Shown one piece after another: positions 1-8,957 of a stretch of 64,000 nt of DNA. The notes beneath the pieces are model-generated. The model was not told the origin of the DNA. It saw only the letters and a list, made by a program, of their open reading frames with translations, and ran no database searches. This stretch comes from Veillonellaceae bacterium (GTDB taxonomy: Bacteria; Bacillota_C; Negativicutes; UBA1444): assembly GCA_012798135.1 (NCBI GenBank), contig JAAZNU010000027.1, positions 1 through 64,000 on the forward strand. The letters are read 5' to 3'. Position numbers and translations under genes: made by a program. The number at the start of each line of letters is the position of its first letter. The first letter of the stretch is position 1.

Positions 1-32
1 ATGACACATAATGGTCATGGAAAGGAAGCGCC

Positions 33-1946
33 GTGGAGAAAACGCAGCAGTTAATTGCCGAGTCCTGGCAGCGTTGCCGCAAAGTCGGCCTAAAACAGTC
101 GGAGGGTTACCCGTCGGTTGTGGTGACCGGCAAAGACCTGGAACGGTTGCTTGAAGACAACGTGGAACTGATTGATGCTGCTCGGCCGCTGATGCAGAGC
201 CTGTACGAGCTGGTATCCAGCTCGGGTTTTGTGGTGGTTTTGCTCAATGCGGCAGGCTATATTATCGAAGTCATCGGCGGGATGAATGACGCCCAGTCGA
301 CCTGGACGCGCTATTACGCCTGCGGAGTAAAGTGGACGGAGGATTTGGTCGGCACTTCCGCGTTGAGCCTTGCGTTAATGGGCCACGGGCCGATTCAGGT
401 CGCCGGCAAAGAACACTATTGCCAGGCTTATGAAGGCTGGACCTGCTCCGCGGCGCCCCTGACCGACGATCAGGGCAACCTCATGGGAGTCCTCAGCGTC
501 ACCGGCAGCTGTGAAGATGTCCATTCGCACACCCTGGGCATGGTGGTGTCGGCGGCGGCGGCGATCAGCAACACGGTCAAGGTCCGGCGGGCGCAGAAAC
601 AGCTGGAAGATACCGCAAATCTGCATGCGACGGTTCTGAATTCGGTGTCGGACGGCTTGCTGATGATTAATGGGCAGGGAATTGTCACCTTCATCAATCC
701 GACCGGCGCCAAGATCCTGAACGTGAAGGTGACCGAAGCGATCGGCAGGCACATTCAGGAACTGGTCGACTTCAAGCCGGTGGTGCTGCGGGTTCTGGAA
801 ACCGGTCAGGGTTATACGGATAAAGAGTTTTTCATTGAAACAAAGCGCGGGGTGTTGCACTTCATCAAAACGGCGATTCCGCTGCGCGACAAGGATGGCC
901 GGCTGGAAGGCGTCGTCGATATTTTCCGGGAAATCAAGCAGGTCCGCAAACTGGTCAACCGTATGGTCGGGGCGACGGCGATGTTCACTTTCGACGACAT
1001 TGTCGGCGAAAGCGCCTGCATGGTGGAAATCAAACGACTGGCCAAGATTGCCGCCAACAGCATGGCCACGGTGCTGATCCAGGGGGAAAGCGGCACCGGC
1101 AAGGAAATGGTGGCTCAGGCCATCCACAAGGCCAGCGCCCGTTCCGAAGGCCCGTTTGTCGCCATAAATTGCGGTGCATTGCCACGGGACCTGGTGGAGA
1201 GCGAATTATTCGGCTATGAGGACGGCGCGTTCACCGGGGCCCGCCAGGGCGGCCGGCCGGGTAAATTCGAACTGGCGCATGGCGGAACCATTTTTTTGGA
1301 CGAAATTGGCGAAATGTCGCTGGACGTCCAGGTAAAAATCTTGCGGGTCCTGCAGGACAAGCGGATTTTGCGGGTTGGCGGAACCCGCTACATGGATGTC
1401 GATGTCCGGGTCATCGCCGCGACCAATCGCGATCTGCTGCACGCGGTCGGCGAAGGCAGCTTCCGCCAGGATCTGTATTATCGACTGAACGTGCTGCCGA
1501 TTTTGGTGCCGCCGCTACGGGAACGCCGGGACGATGTCGAGCGGCTGGCGGTATATTTCATGGAAAAAACCTGTGAACAACTAGGGGTTCCGGTAAAAAG
1601 ACTTTCGCCGGGAGCGTTGGCGGTCCTGCGCCGGCAGGATTGGCCGGGGAACGCCCGGGAGCTGGAAAATATCATCGAGCGCGCGGCGCATCTGTGCGAG
1701 GGACAGGAAATCACCGAGCAGCATCTGCCGATGAACCTGGCGGTCTATCCAGGCTCACTGCGTCAGGAAAATCGCTCCCTGCGCGATATCGAGCGGGTGG
1801 CGATCGAAGAAACCTTGCTCAAGACGCAATGGAACGTGTCCCGCTCGGCCCGCTTGCTGGGGGTGGGGCGGAATACCCTATACGGAAAAATCCGGGAATA
1901 CCAGATCGAAGTCAAAAAAGAACTGCGTTCGGTTTTTGAGCAGTAG
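33..1946 (+). CDS. acoR: Sigma-54-dependent activator of the acetoin operon (AcoR type)
   Basis: A 637-residue enhancer-binding protein. Order of domains: GAF-like sensory region (about 60-190), PAS region (about 200-310), AAA+ sigma-54 interaction domain (about 325-560) and a C-terminal Fis-type helix-turn-helix (about 600-630). The Walker A motif GESGTGKE lies near 351-358, the sigma-54-contacting GAFTGA loop is intact at 398-403, and the Walker B Asp-Glu pair is at 423-424. The GTG start follows an AAGGAAG ribosome site. It lies directly upstream of, and on the same strand as, the aco genes, which have a good -24/-12 promoter, so it very probably activates them in response to acetoin or a related ligand. 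The ligand is inferred from the AcoR family and was not read from the sequence. Confidence 0.9.
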   Translation: MEKTQQLIAESWQRCRKVGLKQSEGYPSVVVTGKDLERLLEDNVELIDAARPLMQSLYELVSSSGFVVVLLNAAGYIIEVIGGMNDAQSTWTRYYACGVKWTEDLVGTSALSLALMGHGPIQVAGKEHYCQAYEGWTCSAAPLTDDQGNLMGVLSVTGSCEDVHSHTLGMVVSAAAAISNTVKVRRAQKQLEDTANLHATVLNSVSDGLLMINGQGIVTFINPTGAKILNVKVTEAIGRHIQELVDFKPVVLRVLETGQGYTDKEFFIETKRGVLHFIKTAIPLRDKDGRLEGVVDIFREIKQVRKLVNRMVGATAMFTFDDIVGESACMVEIKRLAKIAANSMATVLIQGESGTGKEMVAQAIHKASARSEGPFVAINCGALPRDLVESELFGYEDGAFTGARQGGRPGKFELAHGGTIFLDEIGEMSLDVQVKILRVLQDKRILRVGGTRYMDVDVRVIAATNRDLLHAVGEGSFRQDLYYRLNVLPILVPPLRERRDDVERLAVYFMEKTCEQLGVPVKRLSPGALAVLRRQDWPGNARELENIIERAAHLCEGQEITEQHLPMNLAVYPGSLRQENRSLRDIERVAIEETLLKTQWNVSRSARLLGVGRNTLYGKIREYQIEVKKELRSVFEQ

Positions 1947-1980
1947 TGTTCTGTTTTGGTACAATTACCGTGAATTCCGA

Positions 1981-2011
1981 CAATGCAAAATTTTTGACAA
2001 GCAATGCAAAA
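1981..2011 (+). promoter_or_regulatory. Direct repeat, candidate activator binding site
   Basis: The 10-mer CAATGCAAAA occurs at 1981-1990 and again at 2002-2011. The copies are 21 bp apart, close to two helical turns, and lie about 50-80 bp upstream of the sigma-54 promoter. That is the usual place for an enhancer-binding protein such as AcoR. The assignment is inference from position. Confidence 0.45.
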
Positions 2012-2061
2012 GGCTTATGAATGCCTGATATATCAAGGTTCGTAAGAAACCGCCCATTGTT

Positions 2062-2078
2062 TGGCATGCTTTATGCAT
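2062..2078 (+). promoter_or_regulatory. Sigma-54 (-24/-12) promoter of the aco operon
   Basis: TGGCATGCTTTATGCAT contains the invariant GG (2063-2064) and GC (2075-2076) separated by exactly 10 bp. It resembles the consensus TGGCACG-N4-TTGCA. Transcription should start near 2088, about 40 bases before the acoA start codon. The activator gene immediately upstream supports the call. Confidence 0.85.
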
Positions 2079-2129
2079 ATAAACAAGGGTTGCGAGAAAA
2101 CAGCGCAAATTCATAAGGGGGGATATCTG

Positions 2130-3107
2130 TTGGCGTACAAGAAGGAGACTCTGCAAAAGTTTTATCGAACCATGGTACGAATCCGACTGTTTGAAGAGAA
2201 AGTTCAAGAGTGCTTTCTCGGCGGCGAACTGCCGGGATTCGTGCATCTTTACATCGGTGAGGAAGCGATTGCGGCAGGATTTTTGACCGAACTGAACCAG
2301 GATGACTACATCACCAGCACGCATCGCGGCCACGGCCACTGCATCGGCAAGGGCGCGGAAATTAAACCGATGATGGCGGAGATTTTCGGCAAATCTACCG
2401 GCTACTGCAAAGGCAAGGGCGGTTCGATGCACATCGCCGACTTTTCGGTGGGGATGTTGGGCGCCAATGGCGTTGTCGGCGGCGGGATCAACCTGGCGGT
2501 CGGCGCCGGCCTGGCAGCCAAACTGAAAAAGAGCGGCCAGCTCGCCGCGACCTTCTTCGGCGACGGCGGCGCGAACCGCGGCACCGTGCATGAAGGAATG
2601 AACATGGCAGCGATCTGGAAGCTGCCGGTCATTTTTGTTTGTGAGTACAACCAATACGCTTCGACGACGCCGGCCAGCTACGGCACGTCGGTCGCCAATG
2701 TTTCGAGCCGGGCGCAGGGCTACGATATGCCGTCGGCGATTGTGAACGGCAACGATGTGTTCGCGGTCAACGAAGCGGCGAAAAAAGCGATTGAATATGT
2801 CCGTTCGGGCAAAGGCCCTTATATGCTGGAGTTCAAAACCTACCGCGTCAAAGGCCATTTCGTCGGCGACCCGGAAATGTACCGGAGCAAACAGGAAGTT
2901 CAGGATCACTTCGAAAACGACGATCCGATCAAAAACTTCACCAAGGTCGTTTTGGCGAAAAAATGGCTGACCCAGAAAGAACTGGATGCGATCCATGCCG
3001 AAGTCGAACAGGAAGTTGCCACCGCGGTTGAGGATGCCAGAAAAGATCCCTACCCGGCCGAAAGCGAATTGTTCAATGACTACTATGTGGAAGGCGGGGT
3101 GAAATAA
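2130..3107 (+). CDS. acoA: Acetoin dehydrogenase E1 component, alpha subunit
   Basis: A 325-residue thiamine-diphosphate enzyme subunit of the pyruvate dehydrogenase E1-alpha family. With AcoB it decarboxylates or cleaves acetoin and passes the acetyl group to the lipoyl arm of AcoC. The TPP/Mg motif is visible as GDG at 144-146 followed by Asn174. I chose the TTG at 2130 because a strong AAGGGGGGA site precedes it. An upstream in-frame TTG at 2061 overlaps the sigma-54 promoter and cannot be on the transcript. acoB follows after one base. The length is normal for AcoA. The acetoin assignment rests on the AcoR-type regulator and the operon context; closely related 2-oxoacid E1 subunits cannot be fully excluded. 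Confidence 0.9.
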   Translation: MAYKKETLQKFYRTMVRIRLFEEKVQECFLGGELPGFVHLYIGEEAIAAGFLTELNQDDYITSTHRGHGHCIGKGAEIKPMMAEIFGKSTGYCKGKGGSMHIADFSVGMLGANGVVGGGINLAVGAGLAAKLKKSGQLAATFFGDGGANRGTVHEGMNMAAIWKLPVIFVCEYNQYASTTPASYGTSVANVSSRAQGYDMPSAIVNGNDVFAVNEAAKKAIEYVRSGKGPYMLEFKTYRVKGHFVGDPEMYRSKQEVQDHFENDDPIKNFTKVVLAKKWLTQKELDAIHAEVEQEVATAVEDARKDPYPAESELFNDYYVEGGVK

Positions 3108-3108
3108 G

Positions 3109-4083
3109 ATGCGTCAGATCAGCTTTTCAGAAGCGACACTGGAAGCCATGAGCGAGGAAATGGAGCGCGATGAGCGCGTCTTTGTCATGGGGGAAGATAT
3201 TGCCCGCCAAGGCGGCATTTTCGGTCAATTCAAAGGGCTGCCCCAAAAGTTCGGCATTGACCGGGTTCGCGACACGCCGATTTCGGAAACGGCGATCGTC
3301 GGCGCGGCGGTCGGCGCGGCGCTGGCCGGGATGCGGCCGGTGGCGGACATGCACTTTGCCGATTTCATCGGCGTCTGCATGGACGAAGTGTTCAATCAGA
3401 TGGCGAAAGTTCGCTATATGTTCGGCGCCCAGTGCAAAGTGCCCTTAGTGCTCCGGGCTCCGGACGGCATGATACGCTCGGCGGCCGCCCAGCATTCGCA
3501 ATGCGTCGAATCCTGGTTCCTGCACATTCCGGGCATCAAGGTCGTTATTCCCTCGAATCCGGCCGACGCCAAGGGACTGCTGAAAGCCGCGATCCGTTCC
3601 GACGACCCGGTGTTGTATTTTGAGCACAAGGCGTTGTTCCCGCTGAAAGGGCCGGTACCCGAAGGCGAGCACATCGTGCCGATCGGCAAAGCCAATGTTG
3701 CCCGGACCGGCAAGGATGTCACGATTGTATCCTACTCCATGATGATGAACCGGGTGCTGGAAGCCCACGACAAACTGGCGGCGGAAGGCATTCAGGCGGA
3801 ATGCGTCGACCTGCGGACGATCAGCCCGCTCGACAAAGAGACCGTGTTTGAGTCCGTCCGCAAAACGAAACGCCTCGTCATCGTTCATGAAGCGGTGAAA
3901 CAGGGTGGCGTCGGCGCCGAACTGGCCGCCTGCGTGGCCGAGGAAATGATCGACTGGCTGGATGCACCGATCAAGCGACTGGGCGCGCCGTTCGTGCCGA
4001 TTCCGTTCAGCCCCGCGCTGGAAGGTCTTTGCCGGATTTCCACCGATGACATCGTCAAGACCGCCAAGGAGATCTGCCGGTAA
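3109..4083 (+). CDS. acoB: Acetoin dehydrogenase E1 component, beta subunit
   Basis: A 324-residue transketolase-like beta subunit that completes the E1 heterotetramer with AcoA. The N-terminal pyrimidine-binding half includes VMGEDIARQGG near the start and a conserved ISE segment around residue 60, which supplies the TPP-activating Glu. The C-terminal transketolase domain contains VDLRTISPLD. The gene starts one base after acoA, so translation is probably coupled. The full length matches the family. It is followed by the TRAP transporter genes rather than acoC, which is unusual for aco operons. Confidence 0.92.
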   Translation: MRQISFSEATLEAMSEEMERDERVFVMGEDIARQGGIFGQFKGLPQKFGIDRVRDTPISETAIVGAAVGAALAGMRPVADMHFADFIGVCMDEVFNQMAKVRYMFGAQCKVPLVLRAPDGMIRSAAAQHSQCVESWFLHIPGIKVVIPSNPADAKGLLKAAIRSDDPVLYFEHKALFPLKGPVPEGEHIVPIGKANVARTGKDVTIVSYSMMMNRVLEAHDKLAAEGIQAECVDLRTISPLDKETVFESVRKTKRLVIVHEAVKQGGVGAELAACVAEEMIDWLDAPIKRLGAPFVPIPFSPALEGLCRISTDDIVKTAKEICR

Positions 4084-4121
4084 GCACCGGCTTAAGGTTT
4101 CAAAAAACAGGAGGAGGGGAC

Positions 4122-5159
4122 TTGTCAGTGAAGAAAAGCCTAGTATTTGTTCTGTGTCTCGTGGTTGCATTTTCTCTGGTGGCTGCCGGCTGCGGCGGCA
4201 AAAAGGAAGAACCTAAAAAGGCGGAAGGCAAGAAAATCAGTATTAAAATGAGCGTAACGACGCCTTCGGATTCGTCGCCGTGGAACATCGCCGCCAAAAA
4301 ATGGGCCGAACTCGTCAAAGAACGGACCAAAGGCCGCGTTGAAATCACCACGTTCCCCAATGAACAGCTCTCCAGCGGCAACCAGCAGAAAGGCATCGAG
4401 CAGGTTGCTTCCGGCGTGACCGGCGCCTCCATCCACTCTACGATCATCTATTCGGTCATCGAGCCGAAACTGGCCGTCGTGAGTATGCCCTGGATTCTGC
4501 CGAACAACGCGGCAGTGGATAAAGCCATGAAGGGCGCTCCCGGCGAAGAAATCAAAAAACTGGTCCGCGCCAAAGGCATCGAGCCGCTGGCATTCGGCGA
4601 AAACGGTTTCCGTCATTGGACCAACAGCAAAAAACCGCTGACCTCGCCGGAAGACATGAAGGGCCTGAAAATGCGCGTTCCCGGCATGAAGATGTACATC
4701 TCCCTGTTCAAGGCGATTGGGGCCGACCCGACCGCGATGAGCTTCTCGGAAGTCTTCACCGCGTTGCAGCAGGGTACCATCGACGGACAGGAAAACCCGA
4801 TTTCCGTTATTTACACCAGCAAACTGCAGGAAGTCCAGAAATACCTGACCATCTGCAACTATTCCTATGATCCGTTGATCCTCGGCGTCAACAAGAAACT
4901 GTGGGATTCCCTGGACAAGGAAACCCAGGACATCATGAAAAAATCCGCCGAAGAGGCCATGGCCCTCAACATCAAGTTGACCCGGGAAGACGAAACCAAA
5001 CAACTCGAAGAAATGAAGAAGAAAAACGGCCTCCAGGTCAACGTGCTGACCCCGGAACAGATCAAGGTGTTCCAGGCGGCCACCGCCAGCGTGTACAAAG
5101 AGCAGGAGCCGATTATCGGCAAACAGCTGCTGGATATGTTCATCGCCGCCGGCAAATAA
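4122..5159 (+). CDS. dctP: TRAP transporter solute-binding lipoprotein (DctP family)
   Basis: A 345-residue periplasmic-type binding protein. It has a lipoprotein signal with the lipobox LVAAGC (Cys24), so it should be anchored outside the membrane. The central KMRVPG segment carries the Arg that in DctP proteins usually binds a substrate carboxylate, and the downstream ALQQGTIDGQENP segment is characteristic of the family. The TTG at 4122 is 7 bases after AGGAGG; an in-frame GTG at 4128 is a possible alternative. It lies inside the aco operon between acoB and acoC, so its substrate is probably linked to the acetoin/2-oxoacid pathway. The exact ligand is unknown. Confidence 0.9.
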   Translation: MSVKKSLVFVLCLVVAFSLVAAGCGGKKEEPKKAEGKKISIKMSVTTPSDSSPWNIAAKKWAELVKERTKGRVEITTFPNEQLSSGNQQKGIEQVASGVTGASIHSTIIYSVIEPKLAVVSMPWILPNNAAVDKAMKGAPGEEIKKLVRAKGIEPLAFGENGFRHWTNSKKPLTSPEDMKGLKMRVPGMKMYISLFKAIGADPTAMSFSEVFTALQQGTIDGQENPISVIYTSKLQEVQKYLTICNYSYDPLILGVNKKLWDSLDKETQDIMKKSAEEAMALNIKLTREDETKQLEEMKKKNGLQVNVLTPEQIKVFQAATASVYKEQEPIIGKQLLDMFIAAGK

Positions 5160-5185
5160 ACCCGTCTTCGGCTGGATAAGCCGCA

Positions 5186-5219
5186 GGGGGCCCGTTTCTT
5201 ATTGGCCGGGCCCCCTTTT
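5186..5219 (+). terminator. Intrinsic terminator or attenuator after dctP
   Basis: A 9-bp perfect stem, GGGGGCCCG (5186-5194) with CGGGCCCCC (5207-5215), is followed by TTTT. It lies inside the operon. It probably lowers expression of the membrane subunits relative to the abundant binding protein, although an independent downstream promoter is also possible. Confidence 0.8.
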
Positions 5220-5302
5220 CTTCTACATGGGCATGACTTTGGCAATCATTATTATTTATTATAGAAGCATCTGCGGCTCTAGTATATTTTGGGGGTGACG
5301 CT

Positions 5303-5776
5303 TTGTTCTGGAAAGTTTTCGATTCCCTGGAGGACTGGTTCCTGGTTATTACGCTCGGACTCATGCTGATTCTGAATTTTGCCAACGTGGTGTCCCGGTA
5401 CTGCCTGAGCACATCGATTGCGTTCACCGAGGAATTGACCACCAATCTGTTTGTCTGGAGCAGTTTCATCGGGGCGGCGGGGGCCGCCAAACGGGGCGCG
5501 CACCTCGGGTTCGACCTGCTGGTCAATTTCCTGCCGGCGCCGGTGCGGCGAGTGGTATCCGCCCTGGTTACCCTGCTGACGTTGGGCATGTTTGCGCTTC
5601 TGTTTTATTATGGCATTGAAATGATTCAGACACAGATCATGTTGAAGCAGGAAACGCCGGCGCTGGGTTGGCCGGAATGGATTGTCAGCCTGGCCCTGCC
5701 GGTCAGCTCCGTGTTCTGCTTCGTCCGCTTCGCCCAGGCGGGCTGGATCGCCTGGAAGAAAGGGGGAGCCAAATAA
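5303..5776 (+). CDS. dctQ: TRAP transporter small permease subunit (DctQ family)
   Basis: A 157-residue protein with four predicted membrane helices, typical of the small TRAP subunit, which partners the large permease in sodium-coupled uptake of the solute delivered by DctP. It starts with TTG after a GGGGGTG site. Its stop codon TAA overlaps the ATG of dctM (TAATG), indicating translational coupling. The FWKVFDSLEDW start and the NVVSRYCL segment after helix 1 are family-like. Confidence 0.87.
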   Translation: MFWKVFDSLEDWFLVITLGLMLILNFANVVSRYCLSTSIAFTEELTTNLFVWSSFIGAAGAAKRGAHLGFDLLVNFLPAPVRRVVSALVTLLTLGMFALLFYYGIEMIQTQIMLKQETPALGWPEWIVSLALPVSSVFCFVRFAQAGWIAWKKGGAK

Positions 5777-7077
5777 TGGACCTGATGTTGGGAATGGAAC
5801 CCAGTGTATTTGTATTCGTGGCATTTGGCTTTCTTCTGCTGTGGAATACGCCGATTGCCGTCAGTCTGGGCATGGCGAGCTTATTGACGATTTACGCGTC
5901 GGATGGGCCGATGGCGGTTTTCCCGACGACGATGTACGCGGCGACGGCCAAGTTCGCCCTGCTGGCGATTCCCTTTTTCGTTTTGGCCGGCGTGGTGATG
6001 GAACAGGCCGGCGTGTCGAGCCGCCTGATCAAATTCGCCAATGTCTGCGTGGGCCATATCAACGGCGGTCTGGCCATTGTCGGCGTCGTCACCTGCTGCT
6101 TCTTCGCGGCGATTTCCGGCTCCGGACCGGCGACGGTGGCGGCGTTGGGCTCGATCATGATTCCGGCAATGGTGCAGGAAGGCTATGACAAGGGCTTTTC
6201 CTCCGCATTGATGGCCAATGCCGGTGCGATCGGCATCATCATTCCCCCGAGCATCGCTTTCGTGGTGTACGGTGTTATCGCCGAGGTGTCCATCGGCAAG
6301 ATCTTCGTAGCCGGCATCGTACCAGGGCTGCTGGTTGGGTTGGCCCTGTCGGTGGTCAGCTACGTTTACGCCAAGAAATACGGCTGGGGCGGCAATAAAA
6401 AACCGGCCACCGCTGGTGAAAAATGGGCGGCGTTCAAGGACGCGGCCTGGGGCCTGATGACGCCGGTCATTATTCTCGGCGGCATCTACGGCGGGATCTT
6501 CACCCCGACCGAGGCGGCGGGCGTAGCCGCCGTGTATGGCCTGTTCGTCGGCTTCTTTGTCTACAAGGAACTGAACATGACCAAGCTGAAAAAGATCCTG
6601 ATCGATTCGTCGGTAGGTTCGGCCGTCGTCATGCTGATCGTGTCTTGCGCCTCGCTGTTCGCCTGGCTGGTCACGACGGAAGGCGCTGCTCAGGCGGCCT
6701 CGGCGGCGATGATGGAATTTTCGAAGAATCCGGTGGTCATCCTGCTGATCATCAACATCATCGTACTGATTGCCGGCTGCTTCCTCGACGCGATTTCGAT
6801 CTTCTACATTTTGTTGCCGATCTTCCTGCCGATCATGAAGATGATCAACTGCGATCCTATTTTGTTCGGCGTCATTCTCACCGTAAACGTGGCCATCGGC
6901 CAAATTACGCCGCCGGTGGGAGTTAACCTCTATGTGGCCTGTAATATTTCCGGGCTGAGCCTGACCGAAATTTCCAAATCAATCATGCCGTTCCTGATCG
7001 CATCGATTGTCGCGTTAGCGCTGATTACCTACATCCCGGCGATATCCCTGTGGTTACCGGGCGTGCTGGGAATGTAA
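5776..7077 (+). CDS. dctM: TRAP transporter large permease subunit (DctM family)
   Basis: A 433-residue, highly hydrophobic protein with about a dozen membrane spans; it forms the transport channel of the tripartite system. Family hallmarks include the IPFFVLAG segment near residue 65, SGSGPATVAALGSIMIPAM (about 115-135), the PPSIAFVVYG loop and GQITPPVGVNL near the C-terminus. The start is the ATG overlapping the dctQ stop; a longer upstream reading would lie inside dctQ. It is followed after 19 bases by acoC, so the transporter sits inside the dehydrogenase operon. Confidence 0.92.
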   Translation: MDLMLGMEPSVFVFVAFGFLLLWNTPIAVSLGMASLLTIYASDGPMAVFPTTMYAATAKFALLAIPFFVLAGVVMEQAGVSSRLIKFANVCVGHINGGLAIVGVVTCCFFAAISGSGPATVAALGSIMIPAMVQEGYDKGFSSALMANAGAIGIIIPPSIAFVVYGVIAEVSIGKIFVAGIVPGLLVGLALSVVSYVYAKKYGWGGNKKPATAGEKWAAFKDAAWGLMTPVIILGGIYGGIFTPTEAAGVAAVYGLFVGFFVYKELNMTKLKKILIDSSVGSAVVMLIVSCASLFAWLVTTEGAAQAASAAMMEFSKNPVVILLIINIIVLIAGCFLDAISIFYILLPIFLPIMKMINCDPILFGVILTVNVAIGQITPPVGVNLYVACNISGLSLTEISKSIMPFLIASIVALALITYIPAISLWLPGVLGM

Positions 7078-7096
7078 CAAAGGGGGTCCCTGAACC

Positions 7097-8935
7097 ATGG
7101 CTTCAGAAATCAAAATGCCGCAACTCGGCCTGACGATGACCGAAGGAACCGTAACCCGCTGGTTCAAACAGGCGGGGGATGCGGTGGCCGAAGGCGAAGT
7201 CCTGTTCGAGGTGGCGACGGACAAAATCACCAATCAGATCGAATCCACGGCGGCCGGCACGTTGCTGCAAATCCTGGTGGAAGAAGGACAGACCGTACCG
7301 GTTCAGGCCGTCGTCGGCATTGTCGGCGCGCCTGGCGAAGTGGTGGCTCCGGCGGCGTCCGTTGCAACTCCGGCGCCCACCCCGGCTCCCCTGGCGGCGG
7401 CTCCTGCCGATCCGGCTGCTACGGCTTCAGCTGCGCCGGCAGCCCCGGCAACAGTTGCCGGACCGGCAGCCGAGGAAATCAAGATGCCGCAGCTCGGACT
7501 GACGATGACCGAGGGCACCGTAACCCGCTGGTTTAAAAATGCAGGAGAAACGGTGGCCCACGGCGAAATCCTGTTCGAAGTGGCGACGGACAAGATCACC
7601 AATCAGATCGAATCCACGGCGGCGGGCACACTGCTGCAGATTCTGGTGGAAGAAGGCCAGGTCGCACCGGTGCAGGCTGTCTTGGCCTACATCGGCGAAC
7701 CCGGAGCGGCAACGGGAGCGGCGGCCGCCGCTCCGGCGGCTGCCCCGACAACCGCCCCGGCAACCGCTCCGGCCACGGCGGCTCCGGCGGCAACGGCCGG
7801 CGTGCCGGCGCAAACAGACGGCGACGGCTGGGTGAAAGCCTCGCCGGCGGCTCGCAAACTGGCGAAGGAAATGAACGTAGACCTAGCGAAAGTCACGGCG
7901 ACCGGTCCCGACGGCCGAGTCGTCGAAGCTGACGTGCTGGGCTTCGGCTGGGTGAAAGCCTCGCCGGCGGCCCGCAAGGCGGCCAAAGACCGCGGCATTG
8001 ACCTGGCCTCCGTCAACCCGACCGGCCCCTACGGCCGGGTCGTGGAACGCGATGTGCTGGCCTATGCCGAGAACAAACCTGCGGCGGTCAAAGTCAGCCC
8101 GCTGGCCGCTAAGATGGCGCCGGACCTGGGCGTGGACCTGGCCGGCATCGACAAGGAAGGCCGGATCATGAAGGCGGATGTCCTGGCGGCGGCCAAACCG
8201 GCGGCAGCGCCTGTCACCGCCCCGGCAGCCGTAGCGGCGGCCCCGGCCAAGGCGGCGCTCAAGACCAGGCCGCTGGTCGGCATGCGCAAGGTGATCGCCG
8301 ACCGGATGCAGCAGTCCTGGAACGCGGCGCCGCATGTCCACCTGACGGTGGAAGTCGACATGACCAACGCGCTGGCCCTCAAGGATCAACTGGCCAAAGC
8401 GTCGGGACAGAAAGCCTCGGTCACGGAAATCATTATCAAATGCGCGGCGCAGGTGCTGATGGAAATGCCGGTCGTCAATGCCAGCGTCGTCGGCAACCAG
8501 ATCGTCTATCACGAGTCCGCCGCTGTGGGCGTGGCGGTATCGCTGGACGACGGACTGATCGTGCCGGTGCTCCGGGAAGCGGAGAAGAAGTCGATCCGGG
8601 AAATCCGATCGGCGGTCGTGGATCTGGGCGCCCGGGCCCGCGCCGGCAAACTGCTGCCGGACGAAATTTCCGGCGGCACCTTTACGGTGACCAATCTCGG
8701 TATGTTCGGCACCGACCACTTCACGCCGGTCATCAATCCGCCGGAAAGTGCGATTCTGGCCGTATGCCGGACGGTTGACAAACCCGTCGTCGTAGGCGGA
8801 CAGATCGTGATCCGGCCGATGTGCAACTGCGTGCTGGCGTTCGATCACCGCTTGGTCGACGGCGCCGTCGGCGCCAAATACATGGCCCGGTTCCGGGAAC
8901 TTATGGAAAACCCCTTGCTGCTTCTGATCGGCTGA
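7097..8935 (+). CDS. acoC: Dihydrolipoyl acetyltransferase E2 with two lipoyl and three E3-binding domains
   Basis: A 612-residue core subunit of the acetoin dehydrogenase complex. Domains in order: lipoyl domain 1 (1-80, modified Lys43), an Ala/Pro linker, lipoyl domain 2 (124-205, Lys166), a second Ala/Pro linker, and three consecutive peripheral-subunit-binding domains at about 246-282, 286-322 and 331-366. A third linker and the CoA acyltransferase domain (about 390-612) follow, the latter with the DHRLVDG active-site motif. The usual number of subunit-binding domains is one. The first two copies begin with the same ten-residue segment VKASPAARK and are nearly identical at the DNA level with a 120-base period, which indicates recent tandem duplication. 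It probably scaffolds E1 and Lpd. Confidence 0.93.
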   Translation: MASEIKMPQLGLTMTEGTVTRWFKQAGDAVAEGEVLFEVATDKITNQIESTAAGTLLQILVEEGQTVPVQAVVGIVGAPGEVVAPAASVATPAPTPAPLAAAPADPAATASAAPAAPATVAGPAAEEIKMPQLGLTMTEGTVTRWFKNAGETVAHGEILFEVATDKITNQIESTAAGTLLQILVEEGQVAPVQAVLAYIGEPGAATGAAAAAPAAAPTTAPATAPATAAPAATAGVPAQTDGDGWVKASPAARKLAKEMNVDLAKVTATGPDGRVVEADVLGFGWVKASPAARKAAKDRGIDLASVNPTGPYGRVVERDVLAYAENKPAAVKVSPLAAKMAPDLGVDLAGIDKEGRIMKADVLAAAKPAAAPVTAPAAVAAAPAKAALKTRPLVGMRKVIADRMQQSWNAAPHVHLTVEVDMTNALALKDQLAKASGQKASVTEIIIKCAAQVLMEMPVVNASVVGNQIVYHESAAVGVAVSLDDGLIVPVLREAEKKSIREIRSAVVDLGARARAGKLLPDEISGGTFTVTNLGMFGTDHFTPVINPPESAILAVCRTVDKPVVVGGQIVIRPMCNCVLAFDHRLVDGAVGAKYMARFRELMENPLLLLIG

Positions 8936-8957
8936 TTTCATAACTCGTAATATGACC

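Noticed and set aside
2061..2129. Upstream TTG start for acoA
   Set aside because: It overlaps the -24/-12 promoter, so it would not be on the transcript; the TTG at 2130 has the ribosome site.
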